A stretch of 64,000 bases of DNA from Methanolapillus ohkumae (GTDB taxonomy: Archaea > Halobacteriota > Methanosarcinia > Methanosarcinales > Methanosarcinaceae). The stretch lies in contig NZ_CP131061.1 of assembly GCF_032594355.1 (NCBI RefSeq), forward strand, positions 1,674,001 to 1,738,000. The letters run 5' to 3'. The notes under the pieces are model-generated. The model saw only the letters and a list, made by a program, of their open reading frames with translations, was not told the DNA's origin and did no database searches. Shown one piece after another: positions 62,948 to 64,000 of the stretch (position 1 is the stretch's first letter; the number at the start of each line of letters is the position of its first letter). The position numbers and the translations under genes are program-made.

Positions 62948-63877
62948 TCACCATACCGCATACGATGCTTCAATATATATTTTAATAGACGGAACAGTTG
63001 GGACACCAGAAAGAGCTCCTAACTCATTATTCAATATATTTGGAATCCAAATCTGCGTTAATGTAGAGTAAATATTTACATACAAATCTATGTCATCAAA
63101 CCCCAAAAACTCTTCACCTAAAGCAATAAGGGTAGTTATCGTATCAATTACTGCAAGAGCCGCCCCAGTGCCTGCTGGTCCCCCAACAACACCTGCAAGA
63201 ATGGTTGCTAAGTAGGAAACACTTACTAGTAAAACCACTCCAGAAGCATTACTAATAAGTAATGTTGAATAGGGGGGATAACTGCTATTGAAATAATGTG
63301 AACCGCGCAATGCATTAATTACAGGAAAATTGCTTTTATCAAGAGATTGTTGCGAGCTTTCAATTTGAATAATTTCCCTATCTCTTTGCATTAACTCCAT
63401 TTATCGATGAAATTGTTACCAATTCATATGTGTTGTTACTGCCATTATTTTGAATTTTGGTAGAGAGAATCTCATAACACACATCTTCTTTATTTGTTAC
63501 GAGATGATATGAATTATTGGAAATATCAATATTTGAATACATTTCTGCTTTTTGAGGAATGGATTTACTATCATTGATAGTATTGTATGTAATTTCTCCA
63601 AAAAGAATCAGATTCGTATCATTTGCTTTTATCTTTGTGTTGCTAATATTCAAGTCATTAACTTGAATTTCATACAAGTTTAAAAATTGGTTTACAATTT
63701 TTTCCATTTCTTCTGTGTCTTCGTTGCTTAATGTCTCCGCATCAGAATATTGGACACTTAAATCATAAATTTTTTTGGTTGCGATTTTTTGATTTTCCTC
63801 AGCCATGACCGCCGGAATAAAAAATGAAAATATCAAAACCGACACAGTAGAATTGAGGTTACTTTTGTTTTTTTCAT
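62948..63877 (-). pseudogene. Secreted/membrane protein gene with two frameshifts
   Basis: The true start seems to be ATG 63877, with AGGAG eight bases before. It encodes MKKTKVTSILL, but the frame then hits TGA. The next phase continues from VSVLIFSFFIPAVMA, completing a good signal peptide, to TAG at 63378. A third phase goes on as DREIIQIESSQQ and runs to 62948 with a hydrophobic helix (LLISNASGVVLLVSV…). The joins near 63845 and 63388 each need a one-base shift. So this is one gene of about 305 codons, broken twice, or sequencing errors. No family recognised. Confidence 0.6.
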
Positions 63878-64000
63878 TTTAATGACTCCTGTTGTTTTTA
63901 ATTACCATTTTAAAAATAAAATGGCAATTAATCAAAAATCATCAAAATATATATATATGTTTGAATATAATATTTTAGAGATAAAAATGTATTTAATAAA
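63878..64000. other. AT-rich end of window
   Basis: AT-rich spacer upstream of the frameshifted gene; on the minus strand an ATATATATATTTTGATG run at about 63938-63958 may be its TATA box. Nothing else is seen. Confidence 0.4.

Overview
This window is chromosomal DNA of a methanogenic archaeon. A complete mcrBDCGA operon (43084-48182) encodes methyl-coenzyme M reductase. Next to it lies the radical-SAM gene for methanogenesis marker 10, and another methanogen marker gene (mtxX) lies at 51647-52561. A two-domain S-layer-type protein, PEGA and CARDB-like surface proteins, a CetZ/FtsZ-family tubulin, PolD large subunit, archaeal aRF1 and a class-III-signal pilin-like protein also point to Euryarchaeota. 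The mcr gene order with mmp10 beside it and the duplicated S-layer domain best fit Methanosarcinales/Methanosarcinaceae. Very AT-rich, repeat-laden spacers would suit a host-associated member, but that is a guess.

Layout. 1-5750: a minus-strand cluster of small secreted or membrane-anchored proteins with two metzincin-type proteases. One protease gene is broken by a 67-bp insertion and one neighbour is interrupted by an in-frame TAG. 6056-11646: a KamA-type radical SAM enzyme, a surface protein, and divergent nadX/nadC. 11976-22462: surface protein, CetZ, a 31-residue peptide, thiC, a TPR protein, purH and a MATE transporter. 22776-28834: a STAS-like/PIN gene pair, phosphoglycerate mutase, DNA-3-methyladenine glycosylase, a degenerate cis-prenyltransferase, a zinc-ribbon protein and an OBG/YchF-type GTPase. 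29079-38152: a PerM-type transporter, two tRNA-Arg genes, aRF1, Sua5/YrdC, a small membrane protein, PolD large subunit and a degenerate Fic protein. 38341-41004: two PEGA proteins separated by minisatellites. 41219-48182: mmp10 and, divergently, mcrBDCGA. 48395-51546: small membrane proteins, a DUF1016 remnant and a second locus of the small surface-domain family. 51647-55986: mtxX, aroE, aroD and the archaeal 3-dehydroquinate synthase II, all on the minus strand. 56203-64000: the S-layer-type protein, the pilin-like protein, tRNA-Arg(TCT), ilvE, and two poorly known membrane/secreted genes, one broken by two frameshifts.

How the genes work together. Methanogenesis and its maturation factors (mcr, mmp10) form the central unit. 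Shikimate genes, nadX/nadC, thiC, purH and ilvE make this an anabolically capable cell. Surface biology is prominent: at least a dozen genes encode exported or membrane-anchored proteins, and the disruptions (in-frame TAG, insertion, frameshifts) fall mainly in this class. None of the roughly 48 apparently intact genes ends in TAG, which makes the single in-frame TAG at 3748-3750 a candidate pyrrolysine codon.

Structure not explained by genes. There is a recurring 3'-flank element (pyrimidine tract, then a GC-rich hairpin, then a TTTCAATAAAA-like segment) after at least five genes. A duplicated upstream element precedes the two protease genes and has a covarying hairpin. Palindromes lie in the nadX/nadC and mcr control regions. 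Short tandem repeats occur in many intergenic spacers. Coordinates and motifs were read by eye; no database search or folding program was run.
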